Origin: Saccoglossus kowalevskii
Lineage: Eukaryota; Hemichordata; Enteropneusta; Harrimaniidae
Length of the DNA stretch: 25,419 bases
Direction of reading: 5' to 3'
Assembly (NCBI RefSeq): GCF_000003605.2
Contig: NW_003144342.1
Location: 1-25,419, forward strand
The notes below the pieces were generated by a model. The model was not told where the DNA came from. It saw nothing but the letters and a program-made list of their open reading frames with translations, and did no database searches. This document shows positions 7,486-17,984 of this stretch, one piece after another. How positions within the stretch are numbered: position 1 is the first letter of the stretch; every line of letters begins with the position of its first letter. A program made the translations under genes and the position numbers.

Positions 7486-9737
7486 TCATTCTCAGGTCAG
7501 GCATTTTCACCGCCTGGCAGAAAACGGTATTTTGGGACGGTTGTTGACACCCCCTGAACAGTGTAACAAGATTATCCCTACATATGCAACATATTTAAAT
7601 TTGGTTGTTTAGGATTTCTTCAAATTTATGTTTGTGCTGTTTCCTCGATTTTAGCTATTTTCACCGGCTCGCACAGAGCCCATAGAAATACACGGTAGAG
7701 TGGTGCGCGTCTCGTGACTTTGCTCCGCCTTGAAGATTTTGAGAGCTTTCCAAGCGCGTTGTAGAAAGGAGCAATATGATTGGCTGTTGGTAAACTGATT
7801 CTAAACTGTGAGGGCATTGTCACATACACAGTTTTAATGAAATACTTCAAGGTGATAGTGGAGTGCTTCGCCGGAACATTCACCTTGAAAATTCAAGATG
7901 GGTATTTCCAGGAGCTAATAGTGCGTCGTGACACGATGACAAGAAATTATACTAATTATAAGGTTTTTTTAAATGAATGAATGAACACAACATTTACAAT
8001 TCACGTAAAATTGCAGTGTAGGTGCTACCTTCCGTTCAACTATAAATAACACACTTCTAGTTGTCAACGGTAGAGTTTATGCCTTTCATTAATAGTAAAG
8101 TTCATCAACATATATGCGTGTCTGGAAATGGCTGTTTATTCACACATCTGGTAAACAATACAGTATGACTCGACTAGTTAACTTGTTTACTCCTTGACTT
8201 GTCCCATATAACTCATCAAGTTAACTCACTCATGTAGTCATAAACTGTCGACTGATGAACTTATTAATTAACTGGGGAAAAAATAAAGAAATAAGCTACA
8301 TTTCAAAAATGATCAAAGTAAATCATGTAATGCACAAATATACTACATGCACTATATACGCCAAGCATGTCCCTGACACAAATCGAAATGGTTTACAATA
8401 CAAGGGCCCACAGAGTACAAATAATTAAGTGGGAAACCCAAACTGAAGCAGAGACTAATGCAAGGACAATAACAGTATAACACTGTCAAAAAATACAGTA
8501 CAACACCTCATCAAAAGTATAGGCGCTATCTAAACGTACACAGAAATGTATCAAAATACAAACTCTCAATGGAACAACGCTATATCTAAATAAAGGACTA
8601 ACATCATCTCAAACTAGTAATATTACAATGATATAATTTCTAAAATAGCGTGATAACGTATGGTCATTTGTCTTTAGAATGTTTCAGATTATCCACGGTA
8701 AACATGTCAAATCACCGCTATTTATAGTTACTCACATGTGCGGCATCCACAAATTCACGAAAAACAGAATTTCAGTTTCTTACCGAACTAATAGGCGAAC
8801 CCAGGCGTTAACACTTCTTCTAGTAACTAAATATGTAGTTTCATCGATGCATTATAGCAATAAATCATCCAATATTAGCATGGTATATGAGCGAGAAACA
8901 AACTCGTACAGTTCTCTCCATGAAACAATATGACGCCCTGACTAATCTATCTAAAAACAAACCGAAAATACACTTCATCGCTAGGTGGCGCTATACTAAA
9001 TTAATAGAGTGCCATAACACTGTATTTGGCGGCAACATGCAGCGTGAACTTTTTTTATGAGCAGTGTTTAGTATTTTCATTTTTTTATATTAAGTATAAT
9101 GCATTTATATATACTTCAGAGACACTGATACATATTTTGTGAAATGAAACCTTGTAATGTTAACGATTTTCTCAAACATGAAATAAAATAATGTGTCAGA
9201 AACATCGGCCATTATGGGACCTCGGTGCAAATTTTGTCACATCAAATTTAAAATAGCCCATTTTGAATAGCCAAATGAATCCTGCCGTGGGGCCATCCGA
9301 AGGAGCTCTGGCAGTTTATTTTCAAGCTCACGGGAACTGTAGTAAAACTAATCCACACATTTTGCATAGATATAGTAAATATATATTTGTTACATTGTTA
9401 ATAAATTGTATGAGGGACCATTTACGAGAGATTAATATTAAATGTATACTAAGTCATTGTAAATTTTTCAAACATTTACAGTGAAGTGTTTTCTAGTATA
9501 ATAAGTAATTTGAATAGCGTTTACTTTGTTAAAAATGTGGTCTCTTGCTCATTGTCTTCTAGATCATGCATCATGTACTCATGCATCATAAAATTAATAA
9601 TTTACATATTTTTGTTATAATTCTAGATTGGTAATATGTATTTTTCATTTGTGATTTCAAAACGTGATTATTTTAATTTAGGCAGATTTGTTTGTTTTCA
9701 TTACAATCCATGTATGTTATTATATTTGAGTTTAGTA
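7486..9737. other. Long AT-rich stretch with no recognised gene
   Basis: The frames here (for example minus 7626-7883, plus 8679-8933 and plus 9263-9484) are short, match no family I know and have no copy elsewhere in the window. A short repeated motif catgcatcat occurs twice near 9565-9590. Nothing else stands out. Confidence 0.6.
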
Positions 9738-10481
9738 TAAATTTAATTTTAAGATCCTTTGCAGGTTCTTCATTTCAAATGCTCAAATAAATAATAGTTG
9801 CCATATTGTTTGTAGTTTTAATTGCCATTATATGACAAATGTCTGGAGACTTACTGATGCCACAAGTGTAAAAAAAAGGGTTGCTTATGGTTCGACATGA
9901 ACTTTCATCTACAATGCCCGGTAGTGTATAGTGTAGTGTGAACTTGTTTTTTTAGTGATGAATTTTATTAAAATTGGATGTCTATGATGAAATTAATGAA
10001 ATCAATATTGATATATATTATTCTTTTATTACCCAGAGTGGAACTGCAGAGAATCATGGAGGTGGAAGAGTGATGCCACCAAAGAGAAGTCCCCGGGAGC
10101 CAGAGCATCATTCATTCTAACCATCTCCATCCAATCTTGTTCCCCTTCGAGCTATTGTTGAGGTTGAGTATGATCATGATGAGGCTGGTTGTGTTGATGG
10201 TTATGATAATCATAACTTTTCTCTATTTCCTCTTCTTCTTTGTCTCCACCCCACGTGTCCCGTGTTCATTTACTGTCCCCCCTCTTCCTGTTGTTGTCTT
10301 TCCATGTTCTTCCCCTAGTGTCTCTCCTGGTTCCCCATTGTGTCACTCCGGTTCCTCTTCCTGCTGTCACTTTTTGTCATCGGCTTGGTGATTGTTCTTC
10401 TCAGGGCCCTTCCCGCTCCCATCTCCTTTATTTTGCTTCTCCTGCTACTACTTCTTCTTGTCCCCGATCTCCCCTGTGCAG
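9738..10481 (+). repeat. Repeat block B, copy B2, with pyrimidine-rich tail
   Basis: Homologous to B1 from the lead-in tttaattttaaga, and to B3 throughout. The exon-like frame seen in B1 is broken here by a TGA soon after gaggtggaagag. From about 10215 the + strand is strongly pyrimidine-rich (runs of ctcttcttct, tcctgctac, tctcccc) up to CAG at 10479-10481. Plus-strand ORFs over this tail are low-complexity Ser/Pro/Leu peptides and are not treated as genes. Confidence 0.85.
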
Positions 10482-10487
10482 GTAAGT
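10436..10487 (+). promoter_or_regulatory. Juxtaposed 3' and 5' splice-site consensus (CAG|GTAAGT) in B2
   Basis: A long polypyrimidine stretch ends in gtgcag, and the next bases are gtaagtc. This is a strong acceptor directly followed by a strong donor, the form of a recursive (zero-length exon) splice site. An ordinary exon end is the alternative: the same gcag|gtaagt would serve as a donor for an exon starting at about 10037. The junction is conserved in B3. Confidence 0.45.
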
Positions 10488-10490
10488 CTC

Positions 10491-10740
10491 AATGCTATAA
10501 TAGTGAATAATGAAATGACTGTTTTGATATTCAGTGCTCTGAGGGATTTAATAATATTTGCTACAGCATATGGCTAAAATACCAAAAAGTCATTGCGGAA
10601 AAAAATAAAACTTGTGTTCTTCGTAAAGTTCCAGCATGTCTCGTATATCCTGGTGCATGAAAAACATTTTGCACACATAATTAAACACGTCTACCATGAT
10701 GTGCCCAACAAAATTAGCGTCAGATTCATCATCGTTAGTC
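10491..10740 (+). repeat. Bridge repeat, copy 1
   Basis: Joins B2 to A2. Shared with 12131-12363: tgctataatagtgaataatga, then ttccagcatgtctc, then gaaaaacattttgcacacataat, then attagcgtcagattcatcatcg (shown here in pieces). In the first copy the bridge leads into block A; in the second it stops short. Confidence 0.8.
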
Positions 10741-11403
10741 AGAGTGCAAGCCTTCATACCAGTCTTGAAATAAATTTGTTTTTTGACGGGATCGTATGTA
10801 TAAAATTGTTCATTGAAAGGACACCGAACTGGGAAATATCGACATCATCGTTCCAAGAGTGGATGCCCCAATTTTCTATATCAACTACCGAAAAAAGGTG
10901 TAAGTATACTAGTAAGTGTCATGTAAATTGCCACAGGAGTCGATTGTCAACCACAGACAACCACCTGGCTGGCTGTAATGAGATACTTTTAATACTTTCA
11001 TTGATTTGGTCCAAATTATTGAAGTGCAAGTATTTCAATTTTTGGCAGTGCAAGCTATAAAACCATATTTTTTGCCTAACTGCTTTCCCCAAAGTTTTTC
11101 TGACAAGCTTATCTTTTTGAATTTCGTGTAAAAATTATTTACAATTAATTAACATGTATAACTTACAATTCAGATGTACTTTTGGCAAGCCGTTTAAAGT
11201 TTATATACACAACTTGACACGTATTGCCTGCTGAAACTGTTACTGTAAGCTATATAATAAGTATACTCCTCGTTAGTCACTGGGATATATAATTAGTGTA
11301 CCCCTTGTTCGTCAACACTAATTTAGTGTCTCCCCGTTCATACCCGATGTTCGTCAACACTAATTTAGTGTCTCCCCGTTCATCACCATAGTATATTATT
11401 AAT
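10741..11403 (+). repeat. Repeat block A, copy A2
   Basis: Very close to A1 (differences mainly single bases) and lacking the LINE insertion found there, so it supplies the empty-site sequence. The 155-codon frame across the bridge and this copy (10593-11060) is open but low in distinguishing features, and the matching frames of A3 and A4 are broken by indels, so I do not call it a gene. The block leads directly into B3. Confidence 0.85.
11306..11383 (+). repeat. 42-bp period direct repeat inside A2
   Basis: Two copies of tgttcgtcaacactaatt with its continuation to ccccgttcat begin at 11306 and 11348. Each unit contains the inverted repeat acactaa-t-ttagtgt. Block A5 has a single, shorter version near 16850. 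Confidence 0.85.
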
Positions 11404-12123
11404 GGTTACTTGTGGACAGGTAATTGACATGGACATTCATCTACAATGCCAGGTAGTGAATAACGTAGTGTGAACTTGCTTTTTAGGGATAATTTCATTT
11501 AAATTGGATATCTGTTATGAAATTCATGAAAACAATATTGGTATTATTTATATATTTTTCTTTTATTACCAAAGTGGAGCTGCAGCGAATCATGGAGAAG
11601 GAAGAGCGATGCCTCCAAAGAGAAGTCCTTGGGGAGCCAGGGCATCATTCATTTCACCCATCCCCATTCAATCTTGTTCCTCTTCATGCTATTGTTGAGG
11701 TTGAGCATGATTAGGCTGGTGGTGTTGATGGTGATGATGTCGCCGATCATCGTCATAATTATCATTTTCATATGATTCCCTTCTTTTCTTCTCCTACCTA
11801 TGTCTCCTCCAACTTGTGCTTTCTTCCGCACCTTCCTCTTTGTCTCCACCCTCCCCTGCCCCCCTCTGACCGTTCTTCTCGTTTGCCTGCACGTTTGCCT
11901 CCACATGGGTCTCGTTCCTGCTGTCTCTCCATGTTCTTCCCCTGTTGTCTCTCCTGCCCCCTGTTGTCTGTCCGTTGTTTCCCTCCCTTGGTGTCTCCCT
12001 GGTTTCTCTTCCTGTCGTCGCTTTTCATTATCGACTTGGTGGTTGTTCTTTTCGGGGCCCTTCCCGCTCCCGTTTTTTTGCTTCTCCTGCTACTACTTGT
12101 TGTCCCCGATCTCCCCTGTGCAG
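11404..12123 (+). repeat. Repeat block B, copy B3, with pyrimidine-rich tail
   Basis: The best-preserved B copy. After the acceptor-like ttttattaccaaag the frame VELQRIMEKEERCLQRE is open to 11714. From about 11775 the + strand is strongly pyrimidine-rich for about 350 bases, ending at CAG 12121-12123. The minus-strand and plus-strand ORFs over the tail (Arg/Glu/Gly-rich and Ser/Pro-rich respectively) are consequences of that composition. Confidence 0.87.
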
Positions 12124-12129
12124 GTAAGT
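12078..12129 (+). promoter_or_regulatory. Juxtaposed 3' and 5' splice-site consensus (CAG|GTAAGT) in B3
   Basis: Same arrangement as in B2: a polypyrimidine stretch, then gtgcag, then gtaagtc at 12124. The surrounding 30 bases are almost identical between the two copies. In B4 the equivalent point is lost because the sequence diverges after ggggccctttcc (about 17590). Confidence 0.45.
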
Positions 12130-12130
12130 C

Positions 12131-12363
12131 TCAATGCTATAATAGTGAATAATGACATGACTGTTTTGATATTCAGTGCTTTAAGGAATTTAATCATGTT
12201 TCTGAAAATGAAGTCATTGCGAAAAAAATAGAACTTTTCTTCGTAATGTTCCAGCATGTCTCTCATCCTGGTGAATGAAAAACATTTTGCACACATAATG
12301 AAACACGTCTATCATAATTTGCCGAACAAAATTAGCGTCAGATTCATCATCGTTAGTCAGAGT
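12131..12363 (+). repeat. Bridge repeat, copy 2 (truncated)
   Basis: Follows B3 as copy 1 follows B2 and matches 10491-10740 up to cgttagtcagagt. Here the homology stops at 12363 instead of continuing into block A. An internal stretch of about 25 bases present in copy 1 (around 10555-10585) is missing. Confidence 0.8.
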
Positions 12364-13074
12364 CTTGTGCAACGCAATCGTTTTATTGCTAGCTCAATGA
12401 TACAATTTTCCCTAGACACCATACAAAGTTGAATAATAATTGTAATAATGAAATAAAATGGATAATAGTTTTGTTTCTAATTGTTAATCACCATTGAATA
12501 ATCGTTCGTTCTTTTCATATTGTGCAGGTTCCTATTTTTTTGTGGTTTGTAAACCAGCACATTCAGCCAGGTAGGATGTTATATTATTACAATGTACTGC
12601 AGTTTATTTTGATTGGTCCCTGAAGTCAAAATCGGTATTTCCACATCCCATATACAATAAGGTCTGACAAAGTAATCCCTTCAGAAGAACCGTTTTTCGA
12701 AACATAGCAGAAATAAACAATATCAAGAATTACGATGTTTTTCTCTTGGGGTACATATTTTGACTAAAACAAATTTGCATATCACCCATGCAATAATGTT
12801 TTCGTTATTTTCACAGTCGAAATTCACATGAACATAGTATTGCCATTGGCAACCAAACTTTTTATTTTGTAAACAAATTTTCGTCTATTTTTATCCGGTT
12901 CAAATCGTTCAGCAACATTTTTGGCATATTAGGTGTACATCACATGGAATACTACGATTGGGAGAACTTAATACTTGTTGACCAACTAGAAACTGAGTTT
13001 TATTACTCTGAAGGGCTCTCGGTAGATCCACCTGCATCAAAATCAGCGAGGTACCAGGAGGTTTCCGAGAAAGA
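12364..13074. other. Stretch with no recognised gene
   Basis: AT-rich sequence between the second bridge and block D1. I see no coding signal and no copy elsewhere in the window. Confidence 0.55.
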
Positions 13075-13650
13075 TCCTAGTATATAATGAGAGACTCGCC
13101 AAAACTCGTCACGGGGAGCCTGCTAACATGCATATGCTAAAACGAAAACCCTGAAAATTTGCCCAGTTCGTGACTAGAAAACATATGCAGCTCAATGACC
13201 AGACGGAATGAATTACTGTTCAGCGTCATTCTACCTTGGAATTGAGTATGTCCCAAGTAACATCGCTAGGGGAATATAATTCCGAAATCAACCTATGGGC
13301 ATAAATAAGTCGACTATGATCATGTCAATGTAAAATTGCAGCGCACTTAACTGACATACTGAGTAACAAGAGTACACGTAAAACCTGCTTTCAACGTCTT
13401 CTTGTTGTCGGTGTACCACCAAACACAGCAGCACAAATAAGTGGACACAAGAATATCAGCTGTCTGAAACGATACTCAGTTCCAAATGAAGATTACCAAC
13501 GCCAAATGAGCAACATTTAACTGGTAACCAAGACGCATTCAATCCACGACCAGCAAGCAACGTCACAAACTCAGTTCTAGCATGCAGCTTAGTAACGACC
13601 ACTGTCAACGAAAGTCATCCCTTCAGTGCAGTACAAGTAATATACAACTA
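13075..13650 (+). repeat. Repeat block D, copy D1
   Basis: Matches 17985-18568 in the same orientation: actc.ccaaaactc, cacggggagcct, catatgcagctca, ggaatataat, cctatgggcataaataag, then the recombinase remnant and gcaagcaac.tcacaaac. It joins directly to block A3. Similarity is clear across about 570 bases with many small indels. Confidence 0.87.
13280..13520 (+). pseudogene. Tyrosine recombinase (Crypton/DUF3504-like) C-terminal remnant, copy 1
   Basis: The frame ending at the TAA 13518-13520 reads STRKTCFQRLLVVGVPPN, then AAQISGHKNI, then a block LKRYSV, then a QMSNI ending. This is the catalytic end of a tyrosine recombinase. The Arg of the HxxR motif is at 13377-13379 but the His position is Lys. 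The His of SGHKN is at 13446-13448, and the nucleophile Tyr at 13473-13475 lies nine residues after it, the standard spacing. Upstream, QPMGINK (from 13289) is the usual preceding block, but stops and a frame change separate it. The N-terminal DNA-binding part and first catalytic Arg are not visible. Closest in style to Crypton-derived DUF3504 recombinases of animals; another tyrosine-recombinase element is possible. Confidence 0.72.
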
Positions 13651-14311
13651 TATTTCACGTTTATTGCTTTATTTGGCACAGCCCTGTAACATCATGACAG
13701 CTTAGAGACAGATGTAATGATTTGTATGTATAAAACCATAACTATCACCTAAAGATTCAAATTCAACTGTGGTAACTCCTGTATATATCTTCACAAGGCA
13801 GTGTAAGCCTCCATACCCGTCTTGAAATAAACGTGCTTTTTGACAAGTTTCTATATATCAAATGTTTCATTGACAGGACACCGAACTGGGAAGTATCGTC
13901 ATCATCATTCCAAAAGCGGATGCCCCAATTTTCCATATCAACGACCAAAGAAAAAAAAAGTGTCATGATGAATTGCTACAGAAGTTGACCACCTGGTTGG
14001 TTCCAATAGGATACTTAACAATGCATTGCACTTTTCATATATACAGATTTTCAAAACGATTTACTTTAAATGTTTGAATATTTCATTGATTTGGTGCATT
14101 TTCAGTTTTGCATGGTATGTTTTCCAAATTATTAAAGTGTAACACTAAGTGTAAGTATTTCAACTTTTGACAGAGCATGCCATAAAGGCATATTTTTTGC
14201 ATAACTGAATGTTTACAATGCAATGTATCAACATGTATAATTTACATTATCAGCCGTAAGGAACTACCATTATCAATGACAATTATGATTTGGCATGATT
14301 CAGATGTTCTT
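13650..14311 (+). repeat. Repeat block A, copy A3
   Basis: Follows D1 without a gap. Matches A1 from cagc.ctgta (13679) through gacaccgaactggga and the tail ggaactaccattatcaatg, which is shared with A4. It ends at ttctttgg (about 14311), where the DNA polymerase fragment begins. Confidence 0.82.
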
Positions 14312-14316
14312 TGGAT

Positions 14317-16112
14317 TTACATCGGGACGCTGGTGTGTCAACTGAACAAATGTGTGGATCGGAAGAGGCGGCAAAGTTTCAAAAAGTGCTCTCTCCATAT
14401 TACCAACTGAATATAATTTCGGCTAAAAACTTCAACCCACTTATTTATACACGTAGATGATCATTACCATTGCATAACATCTATGACAGGTTTTTATAAT
14501 GTGAATTATTTTTGTCATACATGTAGGATTGGTTATAGAAATGCGATCACAAATGTCACAAAACATGTTTCTATTGTTACTCCTCCCTAACAAAATGTCC
14601 CGACGACATTTGTGAGAAACAGGAGCCAATACCATGTACTGATTTTAATCGTCAGTTCTGGTCTAAGGTATGTTTTACAAACCATGAAAGAAAGTTACAA
14701 AGGCAGCAGCGTTTGTACGACATATTGTAAATATGCGGAATGTAAATTTACTATTAACGTAAAACTTAAGCGTGAAGCTCGCGGTCATATCTGTGAGGGG
14801 ACGTTCTGTAACGCATGTCGAATCGTCGTCACACCTAGTCATAGTTGTTACATGAGAACTGTTCCTGATAAGAAAACGAAAAAGAGGGGTGGCGATGACG
14901 ATGTTACAATTAATCTTCACAATCCTAACAAGTTGGATGATACTGTGGAAGAGGGTGAGGATTTGAAAAGTAAAACACCTAAACATTTTTTTTTCGATTT
15001 TGAAACCTATACCCATCAAAACATGATGCATCACATAAGAATTCGGTAATGATTTTGCTTGCGATACCCGTGATGAACGTGAATTCGTTTTTTATGGCCT
15101 CGACACTAGCGATAAATTTTGTAATTGGCTTATTTCGTCTGAAAATATGTATGCTACGATGTTCGTGCACAATTTCAGAGCTAACAATTCATACTTTATT
15201 ATGCGATATTTACTTAAAAATACTTCCTGCCCACAGTAACGGAACGAAAATTATGACTGAAAGTTGAATACACACGAACTCGATTTTTAGTGTTTTTAAT
15301 TTCCTATCAATAATTTTTGAAAAAGTACCTGATACGTTCAAACTTTTTTCTTCAAAAATTTAATAAGCCAGAAAATTTCGAATAGGAAGGCCCTATACCC
15401 TGAAGTAAAACCCACGAAGAATTTCTATCCTGGCATACCGAACAAATTAATTCAGATAAAGTTTTTAATTTCAAACATAAAAGCGATGTTGAAATTCTCC
15501 GAAATTGTTTATCAATGTTTCAAAAAACAGTATACGGATGAGGGAGATGATCCTTTCGATAGTTTATGACTATCGACAGTGCTTGTAACCTCTTCCATAG
15601 AAATGTCTTGCCACCATATACTATACCGGTAATACCATCGCAAGGCTACAAACCTAAAGTCAAATATTCCATCATGGGATTGAAATGGTTAATGTACCTC
15701 ACCCTCTTAGTAATATAGCACTGAAGAAGTTGTATGCGCAATATCCAAAAAAGAAAATTTAAAGATTTAATTTCTTTAGGTTATAAATATATCAAAATCT
15801 GGGCTTGTGAATATAAAAAAAATGCTGATGCAGGATAACGATATGCAGTTCTACATTGAAAAATTAGATATCCAGGATTCCATATCCCCTAGGGATGCTT
15901 TCTTTGGTGGGAGGCATGACGCTTCAACATCACTATACGAGTGCGATTCCGATAAAAATATTTTATATCTATATATTACCAGTCTTTACCCATAGGTCAG
16001 TAAATTCTGCCCCTACCCGATCGATCATCCTAGAATTATTATTTCGGAGATATATCCTAGTACGATGGTCTCATCAAGTGTTCTTCCACCGGAGGATTTG
16101 TATTATCCAGTC
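14317..16112 (+). pseudogene. Protein-primed family B DNA polymerase fragment (Polinton/Maverick type)
   Basis: A degraded N-terminal part of a DNA_pol_B_2-type protein, on the + strand in several frames. In order: a block EEAAKFQKVLSPYYQLN (near 14360); DDHYHCITSMTGF followed by CHTC (14513-14524); a second cysteine cluster with CNAC and SHSCYM; exonuclease motif I FDFET, with Asp and Glu at 14996-15004; exonuclease motif II HNFRANNS (15168-15191, the usual Asp being Asn); exonuclease motif III KSDVEIL (Asp at 15485); PRDAFFGGR (15888-15914); TSLYP of polymerase motif A (15978-15992, with the normal Asp before it lost and a TAG right after); and VLPPEDLYYP (16080-16109). Motifs B and C are missing, so the 3' half is gone. 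The longest open piece is 14612-15049. This order matches Polinton polymerases; related protein-primed viruses cannot be excluded. Confidence 0.87.
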
Positions 16113-16149
16113 CAGTCAGTTGTATTATTCACTACGTTCAATAGACTCC

Positions 16150-16624
16150 ATACACCATAGACTCCGTCAGTCAAAATGACTATTTTGAATTGTAGGCATT
16201 AATTCAGCGATTCTGCCAATGATAAGTTTTCCATGTCATTATTACCCTTGTGTCGATATCCCTTTTGTGTGTAGCATTTTTCACAACAAAGAAATAAAAC
16301 CCAGTGTCGTAACTTCATCACGTGTTGGCTCAGTTGCGACACCTTTTCTAACTGTAATTCTTAGTCTTCATTTTATTTACCACTCCGCCGATTTTGTCCC
16401 CTCAAGTTGTGAGGCGAGTTTGTAGTGGTTGAGCACAGAATTTACCAGATTGGAACCCACATGCAAAATGTTACTTATGTCTCGGTTGCGTGCAGGGTTC
16501 GGGTTTTTGCTCGGAGGGCTTATGCAATCTATGTTGTTCTGGGATATTTTCCAGCATAAAAATCGCTGAACACTGACCGCGTCACTCGTTCACATAAAGG
16601 TCGCGTGTCTAGTAGGAACCGATC
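16150..16624. other. Stretch with no recognised gene
   Basis: Lies between the polymerase fragment and block A5. I see no continuation of the polymerase (no KxY or DTD motif in any frame) and no copy elsewhere in the window. Confidence 0.55.
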
Positions 16625-16984
16625 AGAATGAGTTGTGAATTTCATGTAAAAATTATGTACAGTGTTTTAACAAGTATAATTTACAATACAGCAATTCGGA
16701 TGTACTGTTGGCATGCCGTTTAAATTTTATATATTCAACTTTACACGTAATGCCTGCTAAAACTGATACTGCAATACAATGCACAGGGATATACAATTAG
16801 TATACTCCTTGTTAGTCATTGGGATATATAATTAATTAGTGTACATCTTGTTAGTCAACACTAATTTAGCAATGTAATACAAAATATGCCCAATGGACCT
16901 TTTGACTAATAATTAGCACACCTGGTAGCTGAATTTGTGGAAAGTTTTGAGTTTAAAATCTAGTACGGATGATACATGTTCTCT
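16625..16984 (+). repeat. Repeat block A, copy A5 (3' part only)
   Basis: Matches the 3' half of A1 and A2: tttcatgtaaaaattat, gatgtact.ttggcatgccg, tacactaat-type landmarks, tgggatatataatta, gtcaacactaatttag, then tgcccaatggacctttt and gagtttaaaatct. It overlaps in content with the end of A3 (both hold the gatgt.ct landmark), so A3 and A5 are not simply two halves of one copy split by the polymerase fragment. Confidence 0.8.
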
Positions 16985-17592
16985 GAGACATGAATGCCAG
17001 GGGGTTAATAGCGTTGTGTGAACTTGTTTCTTTTAGGGATAATTTTATTGAGATAGGATGTCTGTGATGAAATTCGTGAAAACAATATTGATATACTATT
17101 TATATATTTTTTGTTTATTACCAAAAGTGGATCTGCAGCAAATCATGGAGGAGGAAGAGCAATGTCCCCGGGGAGCCAGGGCATCATTCATTTCACCCAT
17201 CTCCATCCCCTTTTGTTCTCCTTTGTGCTATTGTTGAGGCTGGTGGTGTATCATGATTATCATTTCCATATTATTATTATTCATCACCACCATTTTTCTT
17301 CTTTTTCTCTTCTTCTTTTGTCTCCCTCCTCCAACTTCTGTTTTCTTCCGTCTCTTCCTCTGTCTCCTTCCCCTCCCCATGTTCATTTCCTGTACCCCTC
17401 TGGCCGTGCTTCTCGTTTGCCTCCGCATGGGTTTCGTTCCTGCTGTTGTCTCTCCCCCCCCCCCCCCCGGTTGTCTGTCTGTTGCCCTGTCCTGGTGTCT
17501 CACTGATTTTCTTATCTGTCGTCTCCCCGGTTTCTCTTCCTGTCATCGCTTTTTGTCATGGTGGTTGTTCTTATCGGGGCCCTTTCCTACTT
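16985..17592 (+). repeat. Repeat block B, copy B4, with pyrimidine-rich tail
   Basis: Follows A5 as B3 follows A2. The core (gtgtgaacttg, ataggatgtctgtgatgaaattcgtg, accaaaagtgga.ctgcag) is clear. A deletion removes part of the exon-like frame. The pyrimidine-rich tail spans about 17285-17590 and includes a run of 15 C at 17454-17468. The CAG|GTAAGT junction is missing. The ORFs over the tail are composition artefacts. Confidence 0.83.
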
Positions 17593-17984
17593 TACCTTAT
17601 CAGTAGGGTAAAACTAACCTGTCTCTCGACGGTCTAAACCCAGCTCACGTTCCCAGCCCACGCCTTTTTGCTTCGCCGAATATGAGCCGGGTTTCATACC
17701 ATCGTATCAAAAACGTTCGGCCAGTATTTGCGTGAAAAATATTACTGGGTAAGCATCATTCGTGACGATGCATTTATCGTGGCACAATGGCCGCTAAAAG
17801 GAAACATCTGAAGGCTGCTGGATTTGCCTAACAAATCACAAACTATCAAGGCGTTATTGAATGCTAGGTACCTTGGTGTAGACTCCGCAACAGCCTTCAT
17901 CAACAGTGTGGTACAAAATGAACACCGTCAGATGGAATGGGGTGATGTAATTCTAAAGAGTGACGAAAATAGAGTTCCCAGTAT
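17593..17984. other. Stretch without a recognised gene, upstream of D2
   Basis: No coding block recognised. By position it should correspond to the part of the recombinase gene upstream of its catalytic end, but I see no first catalytic Arg motif. The equivalent region upstream of D1 (12900-13074) resembles it only near the join (agtatata.tga). Confidence 0.45.

Noticed and set aside
7626-7883. Minus-strand 85-codon ORF
   Set aside because: No recognisable motif, no second copy, and length within chance expectation.
8679-8933. Plus-strand 84-codon ORF
   Set aside because: No recognisable motif and no splice or repeat context supporting it.
11306-11383. CRISPR-like regular repeat
   Set aside because: Only two units with no variable spacer, inside a eukaryotic repeat; this is a simple tandem duplication.
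11772-12231. Several overlapping plus- and minus-strand ORFs over the B3 tail (and the same in B2 and B4)
   Set aside because: They are low-complexity Ser/Pro/Leu/Cys or Arg/Glu/Gly peptides produced by the pyrimidine-rich strand bias and are not conserved as proteins between copies.
14317-16112. Host replicative or mitochondrial-plasmid polymerase
   Set aside because: The order of N-terminal blocks, cysteine clusters and exonuclease motifs fits Polinton-type enzymes best, and the sequence is broken by many frame changes and stops; kept only as a mobile-element fragment.
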